Source of the DNA: Flavobacteriaceae bacterium UBA1903 | GTDB lineage: Bacteria > Bacteroidota > Bacteroidia > Flavobacteriales > Flavobacteriaceae | Assembly: GCA_002337605.1 (NCBI GenBank) | Contig: DDGL01000014.1 | Coordinates: 1 to 64,000, forward strand | Length of the DNA stretch: 64,000 nt | Direction: 5' to 3' | In this document: one piece after another, positions 44,053 to 52,949 of the stretch | Layout of the letters: each line of letters opens with the position of its first letter | How positions within the stretch are numbered: position 1 is the stretch's first letter | Program-made: the position numbers and the translations under genes | Notes under the pieces: generated by a model | What the model saw: only the letters and a program-made list of their open reading frames with translations | Database searches by the model: none | Told to the model about the DNA's origin: nothing

Positions 44053-45678
44053 TTATCCTAAGAAAGGATATTTGTAATCTACCGGAGTTACAAATGTTTC
44101 CTTAATCATTCGCGGAGAAATCCAACGGTACAGGTTTAACTTGCTTCCTGCTTTATCGTTTGTTCCACTGGCTCTTGCACCGCCAAAAGGTTGCTGTCCT
44201 ACAACAGCCCCGGTTGGCTTGTCGTTTAAGTAGAAATTCCCAGCAGCATTTTCTAACGCTTTCACAGCTGTTTCTAATGCATAACGGTCTTCACTAAATA
44301 CCGCACCTGTCAAGGCATATTCACTGGTTTCATCTACCATTTTCAGAGTTTCCTCCCACTTGTTATCGTCAAAAACATAAATGGTCACTACAGGGCCAAA
44401 TAATTCAGTACACATAGTAGTGTATTTTGGATCTTTGGTTTCAATTACGGTTGGATGAATAAAGTAGCCTTCGCTCTTATCATACGTTCCCCCTACTATA
44501 ATTTCAGCATTCTGGTCTATCTGAGCCTGGTCTATATAGCTAGCCAATTTGTCGAAAGAGCCTTCGTGAATAACTGCAGTAATAAAGTTACTTAAATCTT
44601 CCGGGGAACCAATTTTAAAGCTATTTACATCAGCAATCAGCAAATCCTTTACGTCGTCCCAGATACTTTCTGAAATATAACAACGGCTGGCCGCGCTACA
44701 TTTCTGCCCCTGGAATTCAAAAGCACCTCTTGCTATTGCTGTAGCAACTTGTCTTGGGTTAGATGTTTTGTGCGCTACAATAAAATCTTTCCCTCCGGTT
44801 TCTCCAACAATTCTCGGGTAGGTCTTATAATTATGAATGTTCGCTCCAATTTTTTGCCAGATATCCTTAAAAACATTTGTAGAACCTGTAAAGTGAATAC
44901 CACTAAAATCTGGACTTGCCAGAACGGTATCGGTAATCATAACCGGGTCTCCCATTACCATATTAATTACGCCGTCTGGCACACCTGCCTCACGAAACAC
45001 ATCTAATACTACCTTAGCAGAATATACCTGGCTATCACTTGGCTTCCACAATACTACATTCCCCATTAAGGCTGCACTTGCTGGTAAGTTACCTGCAATT
45101 GCCGTAAAGTTGAAAGGTGTAATTGCATATACAAACCCTTCTAGCGGACGGTATTCCAACCTGTTCCAGGCTCCCGAGGTAGACTCTGGTTGTTCGTGGT
45201 AAATCTCCGTCATATACTGAACATTGAAACGTAAGAAATCTATCAACTCACAAGCGGAATCAATTTCGGCCTGGAACACATTTTTGCTTTGTCCCAGCAT
45301 CGTAGCGGCGTTTATCTTCGCTCTGTATGGACCCGCAATTAATTCGGCAGCACGTAAAAAGATTCCTGCACGTTGCTCCCAAGGCATCTGGCTCCATTTC
45401 TTTCTGGCTTCCAGACTTCCTGCTATTGCTTCCTCAATATGTTTCTTTTCAGCCTTATGATAGGTTCCCAGAATATGCTTATGGTCATGCGGTGGCGCCA
45501 TCGTAGCAGTATCTCCGGTTTTTATATCTTTTCCATTAATATACAACGGTACTTCTATAGTTTCGTTATACATTTTCTTATACGTTGTTACCACGCGCTC
45601 GCGCTCTGGAGAACCTGGTGCATAGTCCAAAATTGGCTCATTTACTGCAATAGGTACTTCAAAAAATCCTTTTCCCAT
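44053..45678 (-). CDS. pruA: L-glutamate gamma-semialdehyde dehydrogenase (delta-1-pyrroline-5-carboxylate dehydrogenase)
   Basis: 541 residues, monofunctional aldehyde dehydrogenase that makes glutamate in proline catabolism. The catalytic Cys is in EFQGQKCSAASRCYI, the glutamate region in RIVGETGGKDFIVAHK, and NFYLNDKPTGAVVGQQPFGG is the P5C-dehydrogenase-specific substrate loop. No proline dehydrogenase domain is fused. A clear -7 element lies 34 bases upstream of the ATG. Single-gene transcript. Confidence 0.95.
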   Translation of the reverse strand: MGKGFFEVPIAVNEPILDYAPGSPERERVVTTYKKMYNETIEVPLYINGKDIKTGDTATMAPPHDHKHILGTYHKAEKKHIEEAIAGSLEARKKWSQMPWEQRAGIFLRAAELIAGPYRAKINAATMLGQSKNVFQAEIDSACELIDFLRFNVQYMTEIYHEQPESTSGAWNRLEYRPLEGFVYAITPFNFTAIAGNLPASAALMGNVVLWKPSDSQVYSAKVVLDVFREAGVPDGVINMVMGDPVMITDTVLASPDFSGIHFTGSTNVFKDIWQKIGANIHNYKTYPRIVGETGGKDFIVAHKTSNPRQVATAIARGAFEFQGQKCSAASRCYISESIWDDVKDLLIADVNSFKIGSPEDLSNFITAVIHEGSFDKLASYIDQAQIDQNAEIIVGGTYDKSEGYFIHPTVIETKDPKYTTMCTELFGPVVTIYVFDDNKWEETLKMVDETSEYALTGAVFSEDRYALETAVKALENAAGNFYLNDKPTGAVVGQQPFGGARASGTNDKAGSKLNLYRWISPRMIKETFVTPVDYKYPFLG

Positions 45679-45711
45679 AGTCTTGGTTTTTGGTGTTAAA
45701 ATTTAGAAATG

Positions 45712-45719
45712 CAAAGGTA
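45712..45719 (-). promoter_or_regulatory. -7 promoter element for pruA
   Basis: TACCTTTG on the minus strand matches TAnnTTTG, giving a leader of about 25 bases before the ATG at 45678. Confidence 0.7.
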
Positions 45720-45873
45720 CTGATTTTAGTTGGTAGTACGTAGCGAGCATGTCGCTTCCCTGTCGTAAAAAGTATCCCTTGGCATTATCCCGAAAACTAC
45801 ACCAATTACTTTTTATTTCTCTATTTTTACGGCAACGCGAAAGCTATGTAAATCTATTACGACAACACCATCT

Positions 45874-46578
45874 ATGTGCACGGTTACTTTTATTCCAAAA
45901 AACAACAAGGGCTTTGTGCTTACCTCTAACCGAGACGAAGCACCCGACAGAAATACTATTGAGCCTCAAAAGCATAAAACAGACGGGGTGCAGTTATTAT
46001 TCCCAAAAGACGAAGTGGCTGGGGGAACCTGGATTGGACTGTCAGAAAAAAAACGTCTTATCTGTCTTTTGAACGGAGGGTTTACAGCCCATGAACGTGA
46101 AAGCGAATACAGGATGAGCAGAGGTGTAATTGTAACTAAATTACTTACCGCTGAACACGTCCTTGAAACTATTTTAACCTATGATTTTAACGGGATAGAG
46201 CCTTTCACTATTATTCTGATTTTGTTTGAAGATGAAACACAGCTCCATGAATTGGTCTGGGATGGCGAGAAACCTCATTTCACCGAAAAACCACTACAAC
46301 CACATATCTGGTCTTCGTCCCTATTATACACTTCTGAAATGAAGCAACTTCGGGAAACCTGGTTTTCAGAATTTATGTTTGAAACCCTAAAACCAACATC
46401 TGAAGAAATTTTAAAGTTTCATACTGAAGCAGGAACAGGAAATCCCCATAGTGACTTACTAATGGATAGAGGATTTGTAAAAACCAAAAGCATTACACAA
46501 ATCCAGAAATCCGAAGACGACGTACATATGTATTACCAAGATTTACAAACCAACCAAGAAACCGTTTCTGTACTTTGA
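45874..46578 (+). CDS. NRDE family protein (TANGO2-like)
   Basis: 234 residues opening MCTVTFIPKNNKGFVLTSNR followed by DEAPDR, the Asn-Arg-Asp-Glu signature that names the family. The N-terminal Cys2 becomes terminal after methionine removal, as in Ntn-hydrolase relatives. Members include eukaryotic TANGO2; their biochemical role is still open, with links proposed to heme or lipid handling. Its TGA stop overlaps the presumed TTG start of the next gene. Confidence 0.85.
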   Translation: MCTVTFIPKNNKGFVLTSNRDEAPDRNTIEPQKHKTDGVQLLFPKDEVAGGTWIGLSEKKRLICLLNGGFTAHERESEYRMSRGVIVTKLLTAEHVLETILTYDFNGIEPFTIILILFEDETQLHELVWDGEKPHFTEKPLQPHIWSSSLLYTSEMKQLRETWFSEFMFETLKPTSEEILKFHTEAGTGNPHSDLLMDRGFVKTKSITQIQKSEDDVHMYYQDLQTNQETVSVL

Positions 46579-47606
46579 AGCATACAGGCAAAATAATAAT
46601 CCTCGCATTTCCCGATACTTTTGTAACTATGAGTACAGAGTGGGTTTGTAAAGTATTGCCATGGGTAGGTCTTGGAACGAAAGAGTATATTAAAGCAGGC
46701 CATGCTGCCATGGTTCTTATTGAAAACGAGACAGGCAAAGCCCGTTATTTTGATTTTGGACGGTATGTAACTCCTAAAGGCCATGGGAGGGTTCGTGGCG
46801 CCAATACAGATGCCGAATTGCATTTTCCAATTACAGCACAATTCTCTCCCGAAAAAAAACTTGAAAACCTTGATGAAATTTTAGCCTGGCTGGATGCCAA
46901 TCCGCAGAAAACACATGGAGAAGGCCGGCTCTTAGCCTCGGTATGCGATGCGATAGATTATAAAATGGCGTTAGCGTATATTCTTCAGCTTCAAGGCAGA
47001 GGAAGTATTCCTTATGGAGGGTTTGTAAAAAACGGGAGTAATTGTGCTCGCTTTGTAACCGATACTATTTTGGCTTCAACAGATGACAAAAAAATTATAA
47101 AAGCACTCAACTTCAATAAAAAATTTACACCAAGTACTGTGGGAAATGTAGAAAAAGCAAACACTTTACAAGACGTGTATCAAATACAAGACGGAAAAAT
47201 TAAATTATTTGAAGGGAGTGCATTAAAAGAAAACCTCACCAATTATTTCCACAAAAAAAAGCCTAAAAGTAACTCTGCAGACAAACGTGCAGCCATCGCA
47301 ACAGCATTCAGTAAAAACCCAGGGCTTCAAAAATTAACTGGCACAGGAAGTAACGCCTGGTTTGAACTAGTTTCCACTAGTATGCCAGTGCGCCACTTCA
47401 ACATTAAAAAATATAATGATTTGGGGGAGGTAGATTACGATGGGGTATTTGTTTCAGAAGAATTTGATGCTTCCCAGCCTTTTAAGTTTACATACGACAG
47501 CCATTGTGCATTTTGTCACGTAGTTCAGCAAGGTGAAAAAATAAAACTGGAAAGTATAGGAACACTGGAACAGTTTAATTCATTGCAAAAGCAGCGTTCA
47601 GCTTAA
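46575..47606 (+). CDS. Conserved protein of unknown function with His...Cys arrangement (DUF6695-like)
   Basis: 343 residues, no signal peptide. IKAGHAAMVLIENETGKARY near residue 41 and NGSNCARFVTDTIL near residue 158 place a conserved His before a conserved Cys, the order seen in circularly permuted papain-like (NlpC/P60, LRAT) hydrolases, so a cysteine hydrolase fold is possible. I believe it matches the flavobacterial family DUF6695. The start is uncertain: TTG at 46575 overlaps the NRDE stop and keeps the hydrophobic strand KIIILAFPDTFV; ATG at 46629 lies just after a TACTTTTG element. The 3' end overlaps apaG by 32 bases. Confidence 0.7.
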   Translation: MKHTGKIIILAFPDTFVTMSTEWVCKVLPWVGLGTKEYIKAGHAAMVLIENETGKARYFDFGRYVTPKGHGRVRGANTDAELHFPITAQFSPEKKLENLDEILAWLDANPQKTHGEGRLLASVCDAIDYKMALAYILQLQGRGSIPYGGFVKNGSNCARFVTDTILASTDDKKIIKALNFNKKFTPSTVGNVEKANTLQDVYQIQDGKIKLFEGSALKENLTNYFHKKKPKSNSADKRAAIATAFSKNPGLQKLTGTGSNAWFELVSTSMPVRHFNIKKYNDLGEVDYDGVFVSEEFDASQPFKFTYDSHCAFCHVVQQGEKIKLESIGTLEQFNSLQKQRSA

Positions 47607-47961
47607 ATGTTGGAATGGCAACTTTAAAATATTCGGCGGTATCAAAATTCATCATTGTATAAAACCCCTGCATTGCGCCAAGGGGAGCTTTCAGCAAACA
47701 TCCGCTGCTGTAGGTATGGGTTTCACCAAGTTTTAAAACAGGCTGAACACCAACTACGCCTTCGCCTTCTACTGTTTCAGTGTTATTTAAAGCATCTTTA
47801 ATATTCCAGCGCCTTGAGACCAGTTGCACGGTAAACTTGCTCTGATTTTCTATAGAAATGGTATACGAAAAAGCATAACATTGTCTGGAGTTGTTGTCCA
47901 ACTTTCCTTCAAACCTGCTGGCAACTGAAATTTTTATGCCTTTTGTTATTTGTTGTACCAT
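47575..47961 (-). CDS. apaG: ApaG family protein
   Basis: 128 residues of the ApaG beta-sandwich (DUF525) family. FAYFSYTI-like strand YAFSYTISIENQSKFTVQLV, RRWNIKDALNNTETVEGEGVVG and PVLKLGETHTYSSGC followed by GAMQGFYTM are diagnostic. In other bacteria ApaG is linked to the apaH locus and cobalt/magnesium phenotypes, and the same domain occurs in F-box and PDIP38 proteins; its biochemical job is unsettled. It is convergent and overlapping with the gene before it, and follows the DUF3667 gene by 2 bases on its own strand. Confidence 0.93.
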   Translation of the reverse strand: MVQQITKGIKISVASRFEGKLDNNSRQCYAFSYTISIENQSKFTVQLVSRRWNIKDALNNTETVEGEGVVGVQPVLKLGETHTYSSGCLLKAPLGAMQGFYTMMNFDTAEYFKVAIPTFKLNAAFAMN

Positions 47962-47963
47962 AC

Positions 47964-49145
47964 TTAATATACTGCTGCAGTGACCACGAAAAAAAATGCT
48001 GCTGCAAAAAATGAGCTTACAAAGAAAACAATATTTAAAAATAAGAATTTCAAAACTGTTATCACCCTATTTTGCTTGTAGAAATTACGTAATGCCTTAT
48101 AAAAATAGAACGGACCTATCAATGTAAATAATATTCCCAATAAAATTTCATCTCCTATCAACAGATCAGGAATGAGAGCAATGAACATTCCAATAAAGAG
48201 AAAGCTGAAAATATGAAAGATAAAAATCATATGTTCTACATAGGAATAGTTCTTTTTGGAATAGATTATCCAAAAGAAAATAGCAAATATTGGCGTAAAA
48301 AAGAAGAGAAAAAACGGTACCTTCCCCATCATATAGTTTGCAAATTTTGTAGGTTTATCTCTAATCCGCTCAAAAACCTGCCCTTTTTGATACGTCCATC
48401 TATTTACTCGTGTATTTAAATGATTAAGGCTATCTAGCGCAACTTCTACATCTTTAATTTTCGTCTCTTCATAGAATTCTTGGTAGAAAATGAAACGTTT
48501 AATGTTGCTTTCTGCCCAACTTAAGCTATCCAGTTCTTGTTCTGTAACCAGCTCAAACGGTTCTTTTTTATCAGCATCAATTTCAATGGTATCTTTTGAC
48601 ACTGGATCCATCTTTTTATCTAATGAATCGATTGGCACAATTGCAATCTCATCTTTAGCCTGAGATTTGTCAGACTCATTTAAGTCGAAACTTTTATCCT
48701 TGATCGAATATTTGATACCGGGATCTACATCTTCGCTAGTTTTTACTATCATTTCCTCATCGTCTGTTGTAATAAAAGTGTTAATTAATCCATTTAATAA
48801 AAAATAGATAATTGAAACACTTAAAAAGAAACGAAACGGATTGGCGTATCGCAGCCGCTCTCCTTTCACATATCTTCGTGTAATGGTACCTGGCCTAAAT
48901 AATAAATCTGAAATTGTATACCGTAATCTCGAGTCATAGCTTACGACACTATTTAAAAATTCACTAAAAAAATCTTTTAAGGATAGCTGCTTGGTACTAT
49001 TTAACTGAGAACAATAAGAACAATACACATCGGTAAGGTCCAGGGGTTGCCCGCAGTTAAGACATGTATTGCTGCGATATCTATAGTGCCGGCGATTATT
49101 TTCGCTCACTTTTCTGGTTGAAGGCACATGTTTATCGCTACGCAT
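47964..49145 (-). CDS. DUF3667 membrane protein with N-terminal zinc ribbon
   Basis: 393 residues. A CxxC...CxxC zinc ribbon (CLNCGQPLDLTDVYCSYC) at about residues 28-45 precedes the family pattern LRYTISDLLFRPGTITRRYV and KGERLRYANPFRFFLSVSII, then an acidic, Ser/Lys-rich loop of about 100 residues (predicted outside the membrane) and four C-terminal membrane helices. The ending matches the DUF3667 family, whose function is unknown. A near-consensus -7 element (TACTTTTA, minus strand, 49150-49157) lies five bases upstream of the ATG, too close to be sure. Probably co-transcribed with apaG. Confidence 0.85.
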   Translation of the reverse strand: MRSDKHVPSTRKVSENNRRHYRYRSNTCLNCGQPLDLTDVYCSYCSQLNSTKQLSLKDFFSEFLNSVVSYDSRLRYTISDLLFRPGTITRRYVKGERLRYANPFRFFLSVSIIYFLLNGLINTFITTDDEEMIVKTSEDVDPGIKYSIKDKSFDLNESDKSQAKDEIAIVPIDSLDKKMDPVSKDTIEIDADKKEPFELVTEQELDSLSWAESNIKRFIFYQEFYEETKIKDVEVALDSLNHLNTRVNRWTYQKGQVFERIRDKPTKFANYMMGKVPFFLFFFTPIFAIFFWIIYSKKNYSYVEHMIFIFHIFSFLFIGMFIALIPDLLIGDEILLGILFTLIGPFYFYKALRNFYKQNRVITVLKFLFLNIVFFVSSFFAAAFFFVVTAAVY

Positions 49146-49185
49146 ACCGTAAAAGTACTGAAAGTTTTAAAATAGAAGTGTGTAT

Positions 49186-50691
49186 TTAGCGATTACGCCA
49201 GAAGAATGGTGTTAATAGAATAAGGACTGTAAACAATTCCAGTCTTCCGATAAGCATTAAAAAAGACGCCCACCATTTAGCCGCTGTTGGCAACGCTCCA
49301 TAATTATTTACCGGACCCAGATCTCCCAAAGCCGGACCTACATTTCCTAAGGTAGAAGCTGCTCCACCCAGGGCAGTTTTATAGTCTAAACCCAGCCAGG
49401 AAAAAACCAATACCCCCAGAATAAAAGAAAGCATATACAAAATAAAGAATCCTAAGACATTATAAACAATGGGTTGTTGTACAGAGCGATTGTTATAGCG
49501 AACAGGTAAAATTGCGTTAGGGTGTAAGGTTCTTTTAAATTCCAGAACTCCATTTTTGATCATGATGAGATGGCGCACCACTTTTATTCCACCAGCAGTA
49601 GAGCCTGCAGAGCCCCCTAAAAACATTAATCCGAAGAAAAATATAGCTAAAAAGGGTGTCCATAGTGTATAATCTGCACTCACAAATCCTGTCGTGGTAA
49701 CAATAGCCAACACCTGAAACAGTCCGTGACGAATAGCGCTTTCTGCCTCTCCCCACACCATTGGATGCGCTATACTCGAGGTCGAAACATCTGCCTGAAA
49801 ATAAATAAGTAATCCCGCAATCGTCGTAAATACGGTGATCATTCCTGCATACCATTTAAACTCATCATCCTTAAACACTCTTGCAAATCTACCTTTAAAA
49901 GCAAAATAGCTTAAGACAAAATTTGTTCCTGCCAGAAACATAAAGGCTATAATAATGTATTGTATAATTGGCGTGTCGTTCCAATAGGCAACACTTGCAT
50001 TTTTAGTGGAGAACCCTCCGGTACTTAAGGTACTAAGCGAGTGGTTTATTGCATCGAAAAGACTCATTCCTGCAATTTTCAACAAGATAGTTTCGGCAAC
50101 GGTATACCCTACATAAATAAGCCACAAACGCTTCGCGGTATCTGTAATTCTTGGGTGTAATTTATCACCTCCAGGACCCGGGGCTTCCGCAGTAAATAAC
50201 TGCATTCCTCCTATTCCTAATAATGGAAGTATGGCAATAGCAAGTACAATAATACCCATACCGCCAATCCAGTGCGTAATACTGCGCCAAAAAAGCACTC
50301 CTTCGGGCAGGCTTTCAATATCAGTTAAAATAGAGGCTCCTGTTGTGGTATAGCCACTCATGGTTTCAAAAAAGGCATTGGCAAAACCTGGAATAGCTCC
50401 TGTAAAAAGATAGGGCAAGGTACCAATCAGGGCCATGGAAATCCATCCAAAGGTCACAATAACATACCCATCTCTTTTTTGAATTTCCTTACGGTGTTTG
50501 CGGGTTGTAAGCATTACTGCGCCTCCAAGTACTAAAGTAGTCGCACCAGCCAGTAGCATCTCCAGTACAACACCATCCTTATAAAGTAAACTCACTAATG
50601 CCGAAAGCAACATAAAGACACCATTTACCATAAGCAGTAACCCTAACAGGTGCAGGATTATCTTATAATTTAAGGAAGCAATGGCACGCAT
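49186..50691 (-). CDS. trkH: Trk/Ktr-type potassium uptake protein, membrane subunit
   Basis: 501 residues with the four-fold M1-P-M2 layout of TrkH. The selectivity-filter loops read TTTGASIL, LSTGGFST, VTTTGFVSAD and STLGNVGPALG, with one glycine per repeat lining the K+ pore. WRSITHWIGGMGIIVLAIAI is the conserved first-pore region. It forms the channel unit that works with the peripheral TrkA protein encoded directly upstream; its start overlaps the trkA stop by one base (TAATG). Confidence 0.95.
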   Translation of the reverse strand: MRAIASLNYKIILHLLGLLLMVNGVFMLLSALVSLLYKDGVVLEMLLAGATTLVLGGAVMLTTRKHRKEIQKRDGYVIVTFGWISMALIGTLPYLFTGAIPGFANAFFETMSGYTTTGASILTDIESLPEGVLFWRSITHWIGGMGIIVLAIAILPLLGIGGMQLFTAEAPGPGGDKLHPRITDTAKRLWLIYVGYTVAETILLKIAGMSLFDAINHSLSTLSTGGFSTKNASVAYWNDTPIIQYIIIAFMFLAGTNFVLSYFAFKGRFARVFKDDEFKWYAGMITVFTTIAGLLIYFQADVSTSSIAHPMVWGEAESAIRHGLFQVLAIVTTTGFVSADYTLWTPFLAIFFFGLMFLGGSAGSTAGGIKVVRHLIMIKNGVLEFKRTLHPNAILPVRYNNRSVQQPIVYNVLGFFILYMLSFILGVLVFSWLGLDYKTALGGAASTLGNVGPALGDLGPVNNYGALPTAAKWWASFLMLIGRLELFTVLILLTPFFWRNR

Positions 50692-52040
50692 TACACGAAG
50701 AATTTTTCAACTTTAGAAATAGATTGCGGCAGGCAACAAACCACCACACGGTCTCCACTCATGATTTTAAAATCGCCCAGGGCTATAATGCCTTCGCCGT
50801 TTCTAATGACGCCGCCAATGATAGCCGAACGCGGTAAATCGATGTCTTTTATAAGTTTACCAGAAACATCAGAATTAGGAGTCACTACAAATTCTAACAA
50901 CTCAGCATTCATATTGTTGAGCTTGGTCATGGCAACCACTTCTCCTTTTCGTACATACCGGAAAATTGTATTGGCTGCTAATAGTTTTTTATTGATCAGC
51001 GTATCAATTCCAATAGATTGTGAGAGCTGAAAATAGTCCATGTTTTCCACTAAGGCAATGGCTTTTTTAACACCTTTACTCTTAGCCACAAGGCAGGACA
51101 TAATATTGGTTTCGCTGTTCCCGGTTACCGAAATAAACGCGTCCATATCTGCAATAGACTCCTCCATTAAAAGTTCTACATTACGACCGTCTCCGTTTAT
51201 AACCAAACAGCTTGGGATATCATCGGCAATATCGAAGGCCTTTCCTTGCTCTCTTTCAATTAACTTTACCCGAAAGCTATTTTTACAAAGATCATTAGCT
51301 GTTTTGTAGCCTATTTTACTTCCGCCAAGGATCATTACGTTTTTAATTTCCATCTTCACTTTTCCAGTGAGTTTAAAAATTTCGTCTACTCCTTTTTTAG
51401 TGGTTGTAAAATATACCTGATCTCCCTCTTTAAATTGCGTATCCCCTCTTGGAATTAAGGTATACTGTGTTCCAAAACGCTGAATTGCCAAAGGCACATA
51501 TTTTAATTCTGGGTGCAAATTGGCCACTTCTTTCACCGTTTTATCTACAAAAGCAGCTGTTCTGGAAAGCGAAAGCCCGATCATAATAAGCGCTCCGTTT
51601 TCAAACTCGTAGGTATCGTTGAAACCGCTTTGGTTAAGCAATAGTGCAATTTCATTTGCAGCCAGGGATTCTGGAGAAATAAGTTCGTCAATTCCAAACT
51701 TCTTAAATCCAACTTCATCCTTATTTTCTAAAAATTCGGTATTGCTAATACGGGCAATGGTGCGCTTGGCACCTAGCTGTTTAGCCAGAACGCAAACTGT
51801 AATGTTGGTCGTTTCACTGCTGGTTACTGCAATCACCAAATCTGCCTGCGCAATTTGTGAATCTTTCAAGGTAGCAATAGACGTAGCATCCCCCTTAATA
51901 ACGCGTATATCCAAATGTGTGTCTGCGTAGGTAAGTGTCTCCCTGTTGTTATCTATTAATATGATATCCTGCGACTCGTACGATAAAAGTTTAGCCAGGT
52001 GAAAACCTACTTCGCCAGCGCCGGCAATAATTATTTTCAT
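50691..52040 (-). CDS. trkA: Trk system potassium uptake protein TrkA (two RCK domains)
   Basis: 449 residues containing two Rossmann-type RCK_N domains, IIIAGAGEVGFHLAKLLSYE at the start and VMILGGSKIGYKTANDLC near residue 230, each followed by an RCK_C domain. It binds NAD(H)/ATP and gates TrkH. Length equals that of E. coli TrkA. Promoter TACCTTTG at 52060-52067 lies 20 bases upstream. Confidence 0.95.
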   Translation of the reverse strand: MKIIIAGAGEVGFHLAKLLSYESQDIILIDNNRETLTYADTHLDIRVIKGDATSIATLKDSQIAQADLVIAVTSSETTNITVCVLAKQLGAKRTIARISNTEFLENKDEVGFKKFGIDELISPESLAANEIALLLNQSGFNDTYEFENGALIMIGLSLSRTAAFVDKTVKEVANLHPELKYVPLAIQRFGTQYTLIPRGDTQFKEGDQVYFTTTKKGVDEIFKLTGKVKMEIKNVMILGGSKIGYKTANDLCKNSFRVKLIEREQGKAFDIADDIPSCLVINGDGRNVELLMEESIADMDAFISVTGNSETNIMSCLVAKSKGVKKAIALVENMDYFQLSQSIGIDTLINKKLLAANTIFRYVRKGEVVAMTKLNNMNAELLEFVVTPNSDVSGKLIKDIDLPRSAIIGGVIRNGEGIIALGDFKIMSGDRVVVCCLPQSISKVEKFFV

Positions 52041-52059
52041 GAAGTGTAACTAAGTTGTG

Positions 52060-52067
52060 CAAAGGTA
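52060..52067 (-). promoter_or_regulatory. -7 promoter element for trkA-trkH
   Basis: TACCTTTG on the minus strand matches TAnnTTTG. The divergent ubiE promoter lies about 130 bases away. Confidence 0.65.
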
Positions 52068-52194
52068 CAAATTATAAAACTCCAAATGTCAAATTCCAAA
52101 TTCCATATCACAAATAGCAAAAAGGTTCCTAATTTTATAGGTTGCAGCTTTAAAAGCTATGTCCGATAATTTAATTTTTTAAACAAAAAGTACG

Positions 52195-52202
52195 TAGCTT
52201 TG
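52195..52202 (+). promoter_or_regulatory. -7 promoter element for ubiE-porT
   Basis: TAGCTTTG matches TAnnTTTG and lies 16 bases before the ATG at 52218, which rules out the upstream TTG at 52200 as start. Confidence 0.7.
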
Positions 52203-52217
52203 CACCCGCAAAAACCT

Positions 52218-52949
52218 ATGGAAGAGAAAGTAACCCCTTATAAAGATAGTGATCGTAATAAAAAGGAACAGGTAGAACAAATGTTCGATACTATTTCCGG
52301 CAATTACGACGGGCTAAACCGTGTTATTTCATTGGGCATAGACCAGAAGTGGCGTAGGAAAGTTGTAAAGCTGGTTGCTGAAATCTCCCCAAATTCAATT
52401 TTAGATATTGCCACCGGCACCGGCGATCTCGCACTGCAATTTGCTGCAAAGATTCCTGCAAAAAACATTGTAGGGTTGGATCTTAGTGAAGGGATGCTCT
52501 CTGTGGCAAGAAAGAAAGTAGCAGGAAAGTCCATTTCAGAAAAAGTAAGTTTTGTAAAGGGCGATAGCGAACAATTACCTTTTGAAGACAACAGTTTTGA
52601 TGCCGTTACCGTTTCCTTCGGGATTCGGAATTTTGAAACCCTGGAAAAAGGACTTGCAGAGATATTACGGGTATTAAAGCCACAAGGCAGATTCGTGATT
52701 TTGGAGACTTCAGTACCTACAAAATTTCCCTGGAAGCAAGGATATCACGTCTACTCCAAAGGTATTTTACCCATCATTGGGCGTATCTTTTCAAAAGACA
52801 AGGTTGCCTACAAGTATTTAAGCGAAAGTGCAGCAGTTTTTCCACATGGGGAACGCCTCAACAATATTTTACGAAAAATTGGGTTTATACAGGTGAAAAA
52901 CAAACCGCAAACCTTTGGTGTAGCAACCATTTATACGGCAAGCAAATAA
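52218..52949 (+). CDS. ubiE: Demethylmenaquinone/ubiquinone C-methyltransferase
   Basis: About 243 residues of the UbiE/MenG family. FDTISGNYDGLNRVISLGID opens the conserved region, the SAM loop SILDIATGTGDLALQF is near residue 62, and AVTVSFGIRNFETLEKGL is the family signature. In this organism, which should use menaquinone like other Bacteroidota, it performs the last methylation step of menaquinone synthesis. It shares one base with porT (TAATG), indicating co-translation. Confidence 0.95.
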   Translation: MEEKVTPYKDSDRNKKEQVEQMFDTISGNYDGLNRVISLGIDQKWRRKVVKLVAEISPNSILDIATGTGDLALQFAAKIPAKNIVGLDLSEGMLSVARKKVAGKSISEKVSFVKGDSEQLPFEDNSFDAVTVSFGIRNFETLEKGLAEILRVLKPQGRFVILETSVPTKFPWKQGYHVYSKGILPIIGRIFSKDKVAYKYLSESAAVFPHGERLNNILRKIGFIQVKNKPQTFGVATIYTASK

